Source: Blasia pusilla (lineage: Eukaryota > Marchantiophyta > Marchantiopsida > Blasiales). Taken from it: a stretch of DNA of 64,000 nt. The notes beneath the pieces are model-generated. The model saw only the letters and a list, made by a program, of their open reading frames with translations, made no database searches and was not told where the DNA came from. The position numbers and the translations under genes are program-made. Where the stretch lies: the NCBI GenBank assembly GCA_050084515.1, contig CM114273.1:37882001-37946000 (forward strand), written 5' to 3'. This document shows, in pieces, positions 1 to 13,800 of the stretch (within the stretch, counting starts at the first letter, position 1; each line of letters opens with the position of its first letter).

Positions 1-1116
1 GAGTCAAGATAGGCGCTAGCCATGAGAAACGGAGGTCAAAGCTCTAAGATGTGTTCGGGGAGTTGAAAGTTGCAAAATTTGTAAGAAGACTTTGCTAATC
101 TATCTTGAGGGATACGTAGTCAAATGTGGGTCCGCCGGTTGCTAAACACATTTGCGTTGGGGGCCAAAATCAATGATCTAAGGTGGAGAATCAGGAAGGT
201 GGGGCTTATACGGAGAACACTTGTTTTGGGTTAAGTCTTTGGGTCTAAAAGACAACTTGTTTTCAACAAGTAGTAAGTCTTTGATGTTTTGAGTCTTGCA
301 ATCTTTTTCCCTAGGAATCCTCTTCCCCAAGCCTTGAATAATCTCCTCAAGTTGCTTGCCTATACCGAATCACGTCGATTATTCCCTCAAGGTGTATCCC
401 AAATGATGCCTTATCTTAAACTTGGAACATGATCAAACATGAATCACGATTAGTTTCTTGTTCATGGAATTGAGAAGGCAAGGAGGGAGAGTATCCTCCC
501 CCCATAACTTAGTTTTGGCTTGGGGTCTAACCTCGAAATCAGTCTCTTGATCCAACCCGTGCCCTTGGTTCATCCCCATGGTTCTCCAAGGTGGGATTCA
601 GGTTCCGAACACCCTTGGGTTCCCTCTTATATAGAGTTCTAGAGATCCCCATCCCCTCCTTGCCTTTAGGAAAGTCCTATTGGGCTGCTCCTTGTGGTCC
701 TCAATCCAACTAACATTTTGATAACTTGGGATGGTTTCTAGATCTTTGCTCGTGTGTTTGTCTACATCTTTGGTGCATTGGAATCATCTTCTCACAAGCT
801 TTCCAACATTGCATTGATATCTTGGATCTAGCCATTATGACCTCAAACATCAAGAACCCCCAAACGCTTAGTCAAGTTCCAAGTTAGGTTGTATTTCCCT
901 TGGTGCCGAGCAGGACTTGAGCTCTTCTCAAGTCACGCTTGAAGTCTGGTCTTGTTCTGCTAGGTCATGACCTTCTTCATTTGAGACGCCCCTTAAGGCT
1001 TGCTTCTCGCTTATGCAACTCATGTCTCGTATGTGAGACTCCAACACGTTTCCATCCTACTATAAGCCCACTAGATGTTTTGCGTTGGCGTGCATTTTGT
1101 TATGAGGGTCACAACA
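1..1116 (-). repeat. Degenerate LTR-like repeat, copy 1
   Basis: No gene is seen here. Roughly from 530 to 1116 the sequence is a diverged copy of 34380-34978: both share phrases such as CGTGCCCTTGG, AAGCTTTCCAAC, CGACTCTTCTCAAGT (with changes) and end in TATGAGGGTCACAACA. Read on the minus strand that end is TGTTGTGACCCTCATA, which looks like the start of an LTR (5' TG). The left boundary lies outside the window or cannot be found. Two small ORFs inside show no recognisable domain. I infer the remnant of an LTR retrotransposon; the family is not identified. Confidence 0.4.
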
Positions 1117-2780
1117 CAAGAAGACACTTGATTGGTGATCTCCTTGAGACAACTCAATAGGGAGGGTTGATATAATAAGAAGTTTAGGCTATCTGAGTCC
1201 ATATTGCAATTAGAAAAAGGAAATGAAGGTAAGTTTGGAGGACCCAAATTTATTTTTTTCAAGATAAGTTGATGCATTTTGTGGCATTAGAAGTTTAAAA
1301 AATTGTAACCAATAAGTAAATATAATTTTAATTTCTTGTAAAATTTTGAGGTCAAATTGTGAGAACACTAAGTGTTGCTAATATTCTTCTTTGCGGCATA
1401 GTCGAGCACTTGTGGGGTATTCATAAGAAACATAAGCATCAAAAAATTAGGGACAAGGCGGTGCAATATTCCAAGGTTAGAGTAGATCCTCCTATGTCCT
1501 TGCCTAAGATTAACAACTTGTGAAAGAATATACATGGATTTCCTAGAGTTAGTCTCGTAAATTATAGTAGTGTGTGTCATCTTTAGCTCCAAGCCGTGTC
1601 TAAAGCCAAATAGAGGCAATTTGTAAGGCGATAATACTCTTTATATTCTTGCTATTTATCTTCGTATTAATCTCATCATTAAGTCTTATCTACTTTTTCG
1701 AGTCATTAAATAATTCTCGTCCATGTCCACCATTCCCATATTATCACATGCACTTCTACATGTTGTTGCAAATTCTTGCAAACTTCCGAATGATATTCTA
1801 TAATGCCAATCCAATTCACCATAGAAAAATAAATAAACAACGTGCAAAAAAACATATGCTTCATTTATACCTAAAATATATCTAATATCCCTCTATATAA
1901 TTGCGCAAAAAATTCATAATGATCAACCCACTCACTTCCATCCATAGTAAACATTGTTGCAACTTCAAAGCCAACGGTATATTGTGACATTTTGCCTCAA
2001 GACCACACCTACGTGACTATTGGGTGATGCACAAATTAGATCCACTTACCACATGTGCAATGCAAAAAAATATTCTCACTCTAGGAATATGTTCATGTAA
2101 CATGTCATATAGCCCCCTTAAGATGTCATGTTGGAGATCACGAGATATAACTCTTCCTCAATTTTCTAACTCATTCTCAATATCATGAAAATCGATTTGT
2201 GGATGATTTTCTCTCTCTTGATATATAACTCCAATAGTGTAGTATGTCCCACCTTAAACCTTAAAAGCTTGGTACTACCAATCTACTTCCTCTTACACGC
2301 TCATGAAGAGGCTAAGTGTAATTCACAATTATAAGCTTGATCCAAGATAAGGAAAATAGATACATTTAGCATCAATCCCGAAAATTAAGGATTTCAAGAA
2401 TGGAAGAGTTTTTTTCAAGAAGGTAAATTTTAACTTTTTGTATTTGTAATACATACCAAAGATAAGTTATTAAAAGGTTTAGTTTTCACCTTATGATATT
2501 TCCAATGGAAAGGATAATCTGAAGGACATGTTTGAGATATATATCCAATAACATGACGTCAATATTATATCAATATAATATGTATATATATATTCTCTCT
2601 CATCCTTAGTTTTCTTACATCATTCTATTGAAAGTTTTGAGTCTATGCAAGATTGAATGACCCATTGATTGTCACAATCTTATTGTCACGTATGGATGAA
2701 AAATGTTGAAATGACTTTCAATCACGGTCCATGGTCATTAGCCTTAGTGGGGCGGCAAATGAATTAAAAGGGCAGCAAAG
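1117..2780. other. AT-rich intergenic DNA, no gene seen
   Basis: AT-rich spacer with only short chance ORFs in several frames. No domain, RNA gene or clear repeat was recognised. It lies upstream of the VAC14 transcription unit. Confidence 0.5.
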
Positions 2781-3400
2781 AAGGGGGTGGAGTCGACGAG
2801 AAGACAAGTCCGTCCGTCCTTCCGGGCAGGGGGCAGGTCGCAGTCGCTGCCCCAGCCCAGACTCGCATCGACTATAGTACTTACTGACAGACCGACCGAC
2901 AGACGGACTTACTACAGTGCAGAGGAGGCAGCGAGCCAGCAATCTGAGGCTTGTGAGCGCGAGGAGAGAAGGCAGGGAAGGGAAGGGTGAGGAACCGGGG
3001 GTCGCGAGAGGGAGGAGGGCAAAGCGAGAGACCGAGCGAGCGAACTAAACGCAGGGGAGAGACACAGACACACACACACACACGGATATTTGGGATTGGA
3101 TTCGTACCGAGTCAGGGAGTCAAGTCAGTCCATTGATTCACCCGTCCTTTCACAGCAAGAAGCCTCTCCTTCGTCTGCTCTGCTCGGGCGTTGCCGCTGC
3201 GCCGTGCTGTTGATCGAACGCATTGGGTGTTTGTCGAGTTCTGGTAGGCGAGCAAGGGAGCACGGGCGGGGAGGAGTCAATTCGGATTCTTCGTCAGACC
3301 TCGGCTGTCTGCCTGTGCGCGTCGCGTGGCCGGGCGGGGTGAGGAGGCGGAGCAGTATGAAGGGGAGTATGGGGTTGGGGTAGAGACTCAGGGCGGGGTT
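2780..3400 (+). promoter_or_regulatory. GC-rich promoter/5' leader region of the VAC14 gene
   Basis: The base composition switches abruptly from AT-rich to GC-rich at about 2780 and stays so to about 3400, with a short CA microsatellite at about 3063-3083. The first coding exon of VAC14 begins at 4858 behind a good splice acceptor (TATGCAG at 4803-4809), so at least one upstream non-coding exon is expected. This GC-rich block is the obvious place for it. The exact transcription start and the 5'UTR donor cannot be set from sequence alone. Confidence 0.35.
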
Positions 3401-4857
3401 TGGATGGGATTAAGCGATGAGCTGGGTGACGATGAGAAGGCAGGAAAGGAGCTGGTGAATCTGTAGCTTGAGCAAATGTTGTGGGGTGGTTGCGGGGCCC
3501 TTGTATAGACATGGGGCGTTTCGAGTTCGAGACCATTGGGAATCAAAAGAAGGACAGCTTGAGTAGTCCAGGAGTAATCTCTTCGGGGATGTGAGAGCGG
3601 CAGTGAGACGCACGGTGCGAGAAAGTGGATGCAGGTTCTGGGAGAGGAGTTTTTGCTGAAGATATCCACCCGGTCTATCCTTCTCAAATGTGGATGCTGT
3701 GCACGAGAGGTCTCTTGTTGCCTTAGCTTGTGGTGCTTTGGCTGCAATGGCCCAGTTGTGAATTGGCATCTTCCTCGGACCAACCAATTGAACCGGAGTT
3801 TCCTGCTACGACAGACTTGATGGGCAAGTGGCTAAATTTTGGCCTGACAACTTGACTGCGAGGCAGCTCAATTTGCATCATAGTCAGCGAGAATCGTGTG
3901 CTTTTGGTGGCTAATTGGCTTGAATCTAAGGTCCATGCGTATGTAAATTTCTGCACAGTAGGAAGAGGGTGTTGGCGTATTTTTTTGGTGCTGCCTTGTT
4001 GCAATGGAGCGCGGAGCAGTTGTACATTACGTACAGTATGATGGGAGCATGTAGTGGTTCTGAAGATGGCAGCTGCAGCAGAACGTTTGGGTTCCATTAA
4101 ATTTCACTGAGAATTGCGCCTACTCCCATCCATTGGGTCCACTTACGATGATTTCTTGGCTAGCAGAATTACTCAATCTATGTGCTGGCGATTGATAACA
4201 GACGTCCTTGTAAGCAACTTATGATACCTACTGAAGTTAGATTTTTAATTATCGTGTAGACGTCCTTTTCAGCAAATTTTCCCAGAATGGTCGCCCTCAG
4301 TCTGGCTCATACGTGGATCGACTTCGAAGTTTGATTATACCTGTTCAGTTTTTGAAGTTTTAAATTTTAACTGCTTCACGGTCACTCTATCACATGCGGA
4401 AATTTTAAACCAGTGTCTTTGCTTAAACAAGATTAATGATCTATATTCGTTTCACTTCAATATTGAGTTCAATTTGTTAGGCCAGTTGTCGCTGTTCAAA
4501 CATGGGTAAAGGTTCACGAAATATGGGATTTGGATTCTATGATTTCCATCTCCATAGAGTGTCAACACGTTTGTTGAAGAATTCCAAGTTTTAGGTTCAA
4601 GCACGAGGTAGTGGGAAAATGATGTTGAACTCATCTCAATGCAGCGAGTTAGTCATAGTCGCCATGTTTCATCATGTGGTGTCCAGAATTCTCTCACATC
4701 TGATTGGTAAGCCTCAACTGTAAAATCCCCCCAGTGGAATTAATGCCAGGTGGCTGAGCAGGGAGGCCACCGCATTTCTTAATCTGAGAATGCAATTGGA
4801 TGTATGCAGGCTATAATTGGCCTGGTAACACCTCCGAGTGATACAGATTTCACTGAG

Positions 4858-7800
4858 ATGGACACGTCATCACTGCTTCCTGCATCTGTGCTTCGCAATC
4901 TCTCTGACAAGTTGTATGAGAAGCGCAAGAATGCTGCTTTGGAGGTAACACTGCTTGCACTGAGTCTCATCGAAATTCTCTAAATGGAAAGTCCAGACTG
5001 ATGGTTAATGATTGGTAGGCATTAATTTTTACTTTTACAAGTCCGGGAGCATCTTCTCATGACTATTTTAGAAGGGTTTCATGAATCCTGAAATTGGTGG
5101 AACACGACACTTCAAGCGAGAAATGCTGAGGAGATTCAGGAGAACAAAGAGTTGAAATGATTTTTTTTCCATGGTGATTCAATAGGGCTGTGGGACTCAA
5201 GGATGGATTCATGTGTCTGAAGTCTCAAACACTGGGAAATTCAGCATAGTGGTGGTCAGCGAAGTTAGGAAATTTTATAAGCAACTCAAAATTTTCAATT
5301 GTTAGAAGTCAGCCAAAATATATGTGAAAACAAAACGCAAGCCTTCCTGACCATCTGAACAAGATACATGAAGAAGGGAAATAGTTGCAATCTTTCAAGG
5401 GTGTTGCACAGGTAGCTTCGTTTCCCATGAGACATTGCAATAACAAAATTAGGTTGGTATCCCATCTTTACCCGACAGAGGTGCAAAGTGAAGAGCCTAT
5501 GACCTGCCAGATTAATGGATGAGAGGCTCAGTCATTGGTTGCAATATCTCTGAAGGACGTACTGCAGCTGTTGAGCAACCAAGACTCAACAACCTGCAAA
5601 GAATTGGTCACAGTATGTGAAGTCTCTTGATCCTTAAGTTGAATTTAGGTCAGGGTGTCAATAAAGGTAGGGGAGGAGGTTAGATTGTACATGGTCGATA
5701 CATTTACATGGAGGTGAAAGAGATGGATGTTGGAATGAGTACCTGATTTTGGCCTTCGGGCCTTCAATCCTGTGTCCATGATATCAAAGGGATTGTTCAG
5801 AGGAAAGTCCTGGAAAGTACAGCACCAAGTAACAATTTGGCACGAATAATGGGATCAAGGCAGCTAGAAACTTGTAGTTATGATACACCAAAGAATATCG
5901 AAGTGTTGGCCATGGATGTAGATCCGGAGGCATACCCAGAGAGGTCATGGTTTTACTATGGTTTGGGTGACATATATGCCAAGACTTCTCGAGTGTCATG
6001 CCTTTGTTTTTGTTCACCCTCTATTCAGGTGGAGGGAGTTGTGAAATCACTTACTGCTGCTGGAGAACATGAGAAGATAGCTGGTATTATCAGTATTCTA
6101 ACAAACGATTTCGCACGCTCTCAACAAGCTAATCATCGGAAGGTACGTTCCACTTTATCCATAGGAGATATTCTGAAAGCATTGTCTTATATTTTATTAT
6201 TCTGAATACAGATGTGGTAGACAAGTTGTTCATGGGGAGTTTCAGATTGAGTAGAAATGCTTTACTCAACTTGTTTCACCTGGAGGGAAAGGTTTGTGAT
6301 ACTGACTGTGGACAGACTTACCTATTTTTCAGGGTGGATTGATTGGTCTTGCGGCAGCAACTGTGGGTCTGGCATCAGATGCTAGTCAACATCTTGAGGT
6401 GAGTTATTTCCATCTCATTGGATGGTATTCAGATGCTATGAAGGATGTCAAATTGTTCTGTCTTTGAAATACTTGGGGTCAAGTTTATAACTTTGATTTA
6501 AGATGATCAATTGCAGTGTATTTAATATTTGTAGAAGCTAGAAGTAACAAATTCTGTTGGGCACCTGTCAACAGAAAATTGTCATTCCAGTCCTGAACTC
6601 CTTTACCGACCAAGACAGCCGGGTCCGGTATTATGCCTGTGAAGCACTCTACAACATTGCAAAGGTGCCAGTTTTTTATCCATTTTTCTTTAGTATGAAT
6701 TACTTCACACAGTTATCCTTTTGGAAATTAGCTAACCGGTGACAGTGCAGGTTTCAAGAGGTGACTTTATTGTCTTCTTCAATCGTATTTTTGATGCGCT
6801 CTGCAAGCTTTCAGCCGACTCTGATCTCAATGTACAGAATGCCGCACATCTTCTCGATCGACTCGTCAAGGTTAGAATTTTCAACTCTGGCACGTGCAAT
6901 TTTGGGATGTGTCTAAGGTGCTTTGAAGGATGTGGAAGTAAATTACTTCATCTGGCTTTGAAGCGAACGAATGAATCTTGTGTGTCCATGAAGATCAGGC
7001 CCAAGGTACTGATGGAAACAGGAATCAGCAGAGCGCATGTAATGTTAAACCTGAGTTACATGATAGAATACTCAAAGACCAAACTGTATGTATTTGCTAG
7101 TGTTGTCTGAATCCAGATCAGTCCTCGGTAAAACTACCCTTTTACATTGGTTTCAATAACGTAGAGAGTTTACAGCAGATGTGGGGTTGTTTTTAGAACG
7201 ACAAGTGATAAACCACGATGAACTTGCTATGTGATGGCTGTGGCTTACTAACTGAAATCTTGTGGGCTTTTATGGTGCAGGATATCGTTACTGAAAGTGA
7301 CCAGTTCAGGTAGAGTGATATCCTTCTCATCTTCCTTTTGTGCTCGGTTCAACATGCTATCAGCCGTCCCACATTAAAATTTCTGCAGACAGCGATTATA
7401 ATCCAGATCTGATGGTTATTTGATTTTTTCAACCTGTCAGTCTTTTCACTATCATTTGTACCCAAAGAAGATCTTTTGGTTGTAGAAAAACTGCATTATT
7501 TTTTGATTTGTAGAGTTCGATGTCAAACTTTAATTTACTACTCTTTGGATAATCTCTGGTTTTAGTTATCCTAAAGGATCTGCTTAGCGTATCCTGAGGA
7601 AGTGTTATGGTTCCTTTCACAGTATTGAAGAGTTCATTCCATTGCTGAGAGACCGGATGAATGTGTTGAATCCAAATGTACGTCAGTTCCTGGTGGGATG
7701 GATTACAGTACTGGACAGCGTCCCTGACATTGATATGCTTGGCTTTCTCCCAGACTTTTTAGATGGTGAGTACTGTTTTCTCGCATTTTAATATTGAGGA

Positions 7801-10800
7801 CCAAAGCCCTCTGGGTTTAATCCCCTTATCTTTTTGTCATCCGAGAGTTAGTACAACCATTGAGACTGTTACCAACTTGTTATCTCCCTGGGGCTTTGAT
7901 GAATCTGTTCACTCATCGTGGTCCTGTTCTGGAACATGTCCAGGTCTCTTCAATATGCTAAGTGATACAGGTCATGAAATCCGTGTGCAAGCAGATTCAG
8001 CACTTAACGAATTTCTGCAGGAGATAAAGAATTCACCAGTAAGGTTCAGTATCTGCAATGTTTAGTCTTCTTACAAGTATCTTCCTATAGTGAGAGCAAG
8101 GATTTAGTCTGATTGTATCTTGAAAGCAGGGTTACTGTCAGGAACTCTATAGGTCAAATTTATCCTGTGCAGTTTTTGTGTCTCTGAGAAAAGATCTTCG
8201 GAAAACAATCCTCGTGCAGTGCGAATCCCATGTATATTGCAAGTCTTGGTTCAGATTTAAGAGGGCATGCAAGAGGACTCGAGGAAAGAGGCCTCTCGAT
8301 TTTGATAATATTTATTCAGTCCAGACAGTTCAGGATTGTGCATAAACTGCTTTTCCACATGGTTATTTGGACAGTTGTGATAGAAGTATATCATTTGGTA
8401 TGAATGATGAAGTTTGTCTTGTTGCGGTCAGTTAGGTTACATGAATTTGGGGACCAAATTTTAGGTGGTAAGGTGAGATATGTCAAACAACATGAGTCTC
8501 ACTGGAACTTTGTTGTGAGCAGTCTGTGGATTATGGAAGGATGGCCCAGATATTGGTACAAAGAGCAGGATCTGCTGATGAGTTTACTCGTCTAACAGCC
8601 ATTACCTGGGTTAGTTTTTTATCGCTTTATAAATTTTGAAGGATGGAAAAGATGTCAGGTTAGATGATGACAAGGACGTCTATATATTATTTTGTCTCGG
8701 AATATTAGTGAGTTCTTTGTCTAGTACATGGTCCAAGGAATGCTTCTGTATTCTGTGGGATGGAGACATGTTCAAGAAGCAGCGTGGAAGGATTATGTAC
8801 TCACTATTTGAAGCTCAGTGTGTAGAGGTAAAATTGAAGCTATCTGATGTTTAAGAGTGTCTGTGCAGGTATGTGAGTTCGTCAAACTTGGTAGGGAACA
8901 GCTTGTCAAATACTATGCCGACATTCTTGGAGCGGTCCTCCCATGTATATCTGAAACGGAGCCGAAAATAAGATCGGTAATTTGATATCCAGTCTATGAA
9001 ATTTGATACATAACAGAGTCCTACAGATCTGCATCAATCTCGTATAATTTCTGTGGACATTGGAACAATGGCAGAATATTTATCAGAGCCAGTGGTCTTG
9101 GGATTGACTAGGTTGCAGAGGAGACCAATAAGCTGCTCCGCGAGATCAAATCAAATCCTGCTGACGGTTTTGACATTGATGCTGTGCTGAAGGTGGCCAT
9201 AAGGTTGCCTCCAGTCTCAGACATTTCTGCTTTATTTTCTTTTATTCTCTGACAAGTTCCCTGGATGATTCTAGTCAACCTGCCTAGTTTTTGCACTTTC
9301 ATATTTAATTTTTATGTTTACAAAAATGGACTCCTAGTCTTTGTTGGTACTTGTTGTGGTGTTACTGGTTCATGATATCTGTGTCTCGAGGTGAGGGGCT
9401 GCTATGCTTCTGTGTACTCTAAGTACTAGACAGGTGCCCTGAACTCCTTGGCTTCATTGTGAAGATTCAATGTGGTGTTTGATTGAGAGACTTGCTTCAA
9501 GACTTCGTTTTGGGAAACAGAAAGTAAAGAAAATTGGATCTATCGTATTCTGCAGGGAACTTGGAAGTGTATCGAAAGAAACACGCCTCGAAGCTTTGCG
9601 CTGGATATCAGTACAATTGGAAAGAAACAAAACAGAGGTAAGGTATGGGGTGGAAAGATTTGGTAGTGGGGTAGTGTTGGTTTTAAGTGCTGTTATTGAA
9701 GAAGACATTTGATTGATCAAGAGAATTTGCCTGAAAATTGTGAATGCCTTACTCTCCTATCTCTTCAAGAGAGAAATGAAAAAAATGATAGCTTCTTACC
9801 AATTGATTTTTGAACACGTCATGTTTTTGAGCGCAGGTTCTGTCCTTTCTTGACGTGATATTCCCAGCACTCATGCAAGCTCTCTCAGATTCCTCAGAGG
9901 AGGTATGTTCATCTTTGTTGCTTAAGATGAACTTTGTTGTTCACTATTTCATAGAAGGTTTTTCAAATCAGATAGGGACTTGGAGTGCACTATGAGCTTA
10001 AGTGAAGCTGAAACTAAACTTTGTTGCTGTTGCGTCACAAGAGATAGCAATGGAGCTTTTAGTTTTGTAGATATTTTCCAAGTTTATTATTGTCTGTAGA
10101 GTAGATTGTTTTGATTTGGCTAGCCTCTGTAACCTTATGTCAAATTTAGGACATTTATCTTTTATTTAGAATCAAGTGTGGATAGGGACTACATTGATGA
10201 TGTTTTTGGGTTTTTATAGGTTGTTGTCCTGGTTCTGAAAGTTCAAGCCTCCATAGCTGAAGATTCACAGCATTTTCGACATCTTATGGTTTTTCTTGTT
10301 TCCCGATTCAATTGTGATCAGTCTCTTCTTGAGAAGTACGTTTCCTGTACCTAGCATGCTTTGCAGTTGCTTTGGCAGTTTTTGTAGAGAATTTTATGCC
10401 TCTGTTTGCCATATTGGTAGATGCATGTGAATATGAGCTAGACGGGCAGTAGTTAGTTCTGACAAATACTCATCATAGGATAAGGAAAGAGCTTTCTGCA
10501 TCTTTATTGTCAGAAAGTTAGATACATGTGAAAATGAGCGAGACATGCTGTAGGAAGTGCTGACCAGTTATGCATTCATGTGTCACTCAGCAAAAGAGTT
10601 TCATGCTTAAGATTCTTATAATAGTTGAGACATGTGAAAACGAGCCAGATGAGGTGTAGGGAGTGCATTCTAATTACTGATTCACACAGTAAGCAAAGGA
10701 GATTCACTCCTCTTGATATTTTGAATGGTTGGGGACCTTGTTTTGTGTTTGAGAGCTCTGACCACATTCCGGGTAATGCCAGCTTTCCTGATTCATTCTT

Positions 10801-13800
10801 TGTGTGCTTGTCTTCTTTGCTTGGATTCCTTCTCCTTGAGTAACTACAGGTTCTTTGTACAGCTAAGCCTAGCAATAGAACTTGGTGGAAGTTCAGTTGA
10901 CCCAATTGATCAGCCTGTTAGATATCAGCAGGTAGCTGTGTAACAGCGACTTACCTTTCTTGACCCCTGACAAGCCACCACAACGAGGTCTAAGAGGACA
11001 GGCAGGTTATTCTGGCTACTCAATGTATGAGTCAGATGTGTCAGTGAACAGGTGTCACTTGTCGGTGACTCAGCATCCTGGACGTGAACTGCATTTGCTT
11101 TGGGTAGGACTTTCTGTTCAAGGAGGGACATGATTCAGAGGCCCTGGGTAGTTTAAGAACCACTCTGATCAGCACTATGCTGCAGATCACATTCCTCACA
11201 GATGCGGGCAGTTCTATTGCCTTGCTTACTATCACTCTGCCTTTGTAGCTCAGTCTAGAGTCCTCTGCTTGATCTAACATAGGATCAGAGCTGGTTTAGC
11301 ACAATAGAAGTAAGGGTCCCCGTTGGATACAAGGAAGTATGTGGCAGAACATATGAGGAAGGTTTGAGAAGATCTTCAGTAACGAGTCCATAGGGGACCT
11401 GTGACTAGTGATGAGAAGCAGTGCCTGATCAGTTTTGTCTTCAGGGTGCCCAAGAATCATTAAGTTTCTATAGCAGGACACATCTGTGACTGGTGAAAGG
11501 ACGCAAGCATGCATCCAAACTCAATTGTAAGTGTAGCTGTATATGCTTGAAATCTTTCTACAATTGAGGGTAGATAAATTGAGAGATAGACCAGGTGAAA
11601 CTTGTCAAATGGAAATGGCCCACCTCAGAGTTTGATGGAACAGATTTTCAAGTTTGGAAGCAGAGAATGATACTGGTTCTCACATCTGAAGCACTTTTGG
11701 CAGAGGGGCCCAAACCGAAACCCCTAGAGCCTGCTACAGCAGCTCTATGGATAAAAAAAGACAGCTTCGTCTCCTCTATCATTGCAAACTCACTAGAGAA
11801 CAATCAATTCTGCAGCCTGAGTGGCTGCTCGACATCTGCTGAACCATGGAAGAGAATGACCGATCTGTCCCTGAAGAAGGATCAGGTAACGCAGGTGTAT
11901 CTGAATGATCAGTTGTGAACAATCAAGATGAGAATGAATGAATAGAGTTTTTTTCCACGGGGATCCCACAGGGTCATGGGACTTAGTTTTGCAAAAATAA
12001 CAGCAATTTGGAGAAAGAACCAGCAAAGCACCAACAAAGGCTTAATAGGTCCTTTGTGCCAGGTGAGTTTCCCCAGTCTTCACACAATGATGTAAGAATT
12101 TACCAATCTGGATCTGATTCTGCCCAGCCGTGAATTCAAAGACCTTGAGGACCGGGTGAGCGAAGAGACCCGGGAAGTCAAGTCTAATGTGATTGTGAAA
12201 GGTGCAGTGGAAGAGGTAATGCATTATGTTCATCATCAATTAGCCCCGAGTTGCAAAATCTACATAACCTGTTCTCTCTTTTCTTCTGTGAGAATTTTCC
12301 TCTCTCAATCTTATGCTCAGTTGAGCCACATCTGAATCTCGCTAATGTATGGCGTAACTTAGTGGGAATGTTGAAATTTGTTAATATCTAGTTTAGTCAT
12401 GCTCTAAAAATAGTTAGTCAGATACTAACTTAGTTGGATACTAATTTAGTTAGCTAGAGATAACTTAGTGTTCCTCTATCTTTTAGGGTAACCTTGAATT
12501 AGGGCAATTCTCGAGTTAGGGTTAGCCACCATCTGTTATTTAGGGTATGGATCTGTTCAAGAAGATCTAAGGGCCACAAGTGCTCACCCTGATGTATATA
12601 ATGTCTCTGTTTAGAGAGCAGAAGCCAATTCTACAGCATGCACAGTTTTGGTGAGGACTCCTGAGGCTCTTGGTCCTGCTGCAGAGTGATCAGAGAGTAG
12701 GAAGAGGAGATTGAGACTAATTGCTGTGCTTGCTAGAGCCTCACTGGAAGGCAGGTTGTTTTGTCTAGTATGCTGATGGAGATTGTTTGTGCTCAATGGT
12801 GAGCCATGTCTGATCTCTGAGCTGGTGACATGTGAGGACCTGTAGTGTGAGTGCAAGGTGTGGCTGAGTAGAATCCTTCTTAGTATCTCTTAGATAATAA
12901 GAAGAGTCACATCATGGTAGGGCTCTGATTTGGCAATAGAGATAGGAACTGATTTGCTGATTGTGTACAAGCTGAAATCATGGATGGTCTAGCTGATGCT
13001 AGCTCTGACTTTGTACAAGGAGATACTTCTGCTGGTCAATCATATTCTCAGGGAATAGGGGCTGAGATTTAAGATGCTTGCTGCATGGATCTGCCAGGGT
13101 TCATGAGGATATGGTAGCGCCTCATTCTTTCTCCATTTTTGTGAGATGTGTTCCTCCTAGTCTCCCAAAGCCGCTGGTGCCGATCCCAATTGGTGGAGAT
13201 GTAATTGCTGTGTTGTTGTTCAGCCAGGTCCTGGTCGGTAGCCGTGGGCAGATCATCGATTGAGATGCCCCATTTCATGAGCCACTCCTTGCAGTCAAAG
13301 TACCAATTTTTTGCCCCAAGAGCTGCACTACTTTTAGAAACCTCAAAGGCTCTGGCTGAGAGACGATTCGGATCGTCCTCGCAAATATCCTGAAGGTGTT
13401 GGGGGAATGTGATCAGATTTTTAACAGCATGAATCTCCATTGGGACCTCCCCAAACTCAGCCAGTAGAATGTCGTGGGGGTGGTTCTCCTAATGCCCAGA
13501 CTCTGTTGCATGAAGAGTTTCTGGGGGACCTCTAGACCTTGGGGCCATGCCTTGGGGCTGGGGCCCCACACATCCGCTGCATAGAGTGTGGCTGTTGTGG
13601 AATATGCCAGAGTTCCATTCTTCTTCAGTTGGATTGCAGCATGTTAAACCCCTCAATCCTGCATTGATCTTGTTGCGACTTCCATTGGTTCTCCATTGGT
13701 TGTTGGGTTTGAGCTGTACCTCCAGGTGTATGTACTCACCCACAATCTCTATAGTCTCCCTTCTCAGTCCCTGGCTGAACGTGAAAGTGTGTGACCGCTG

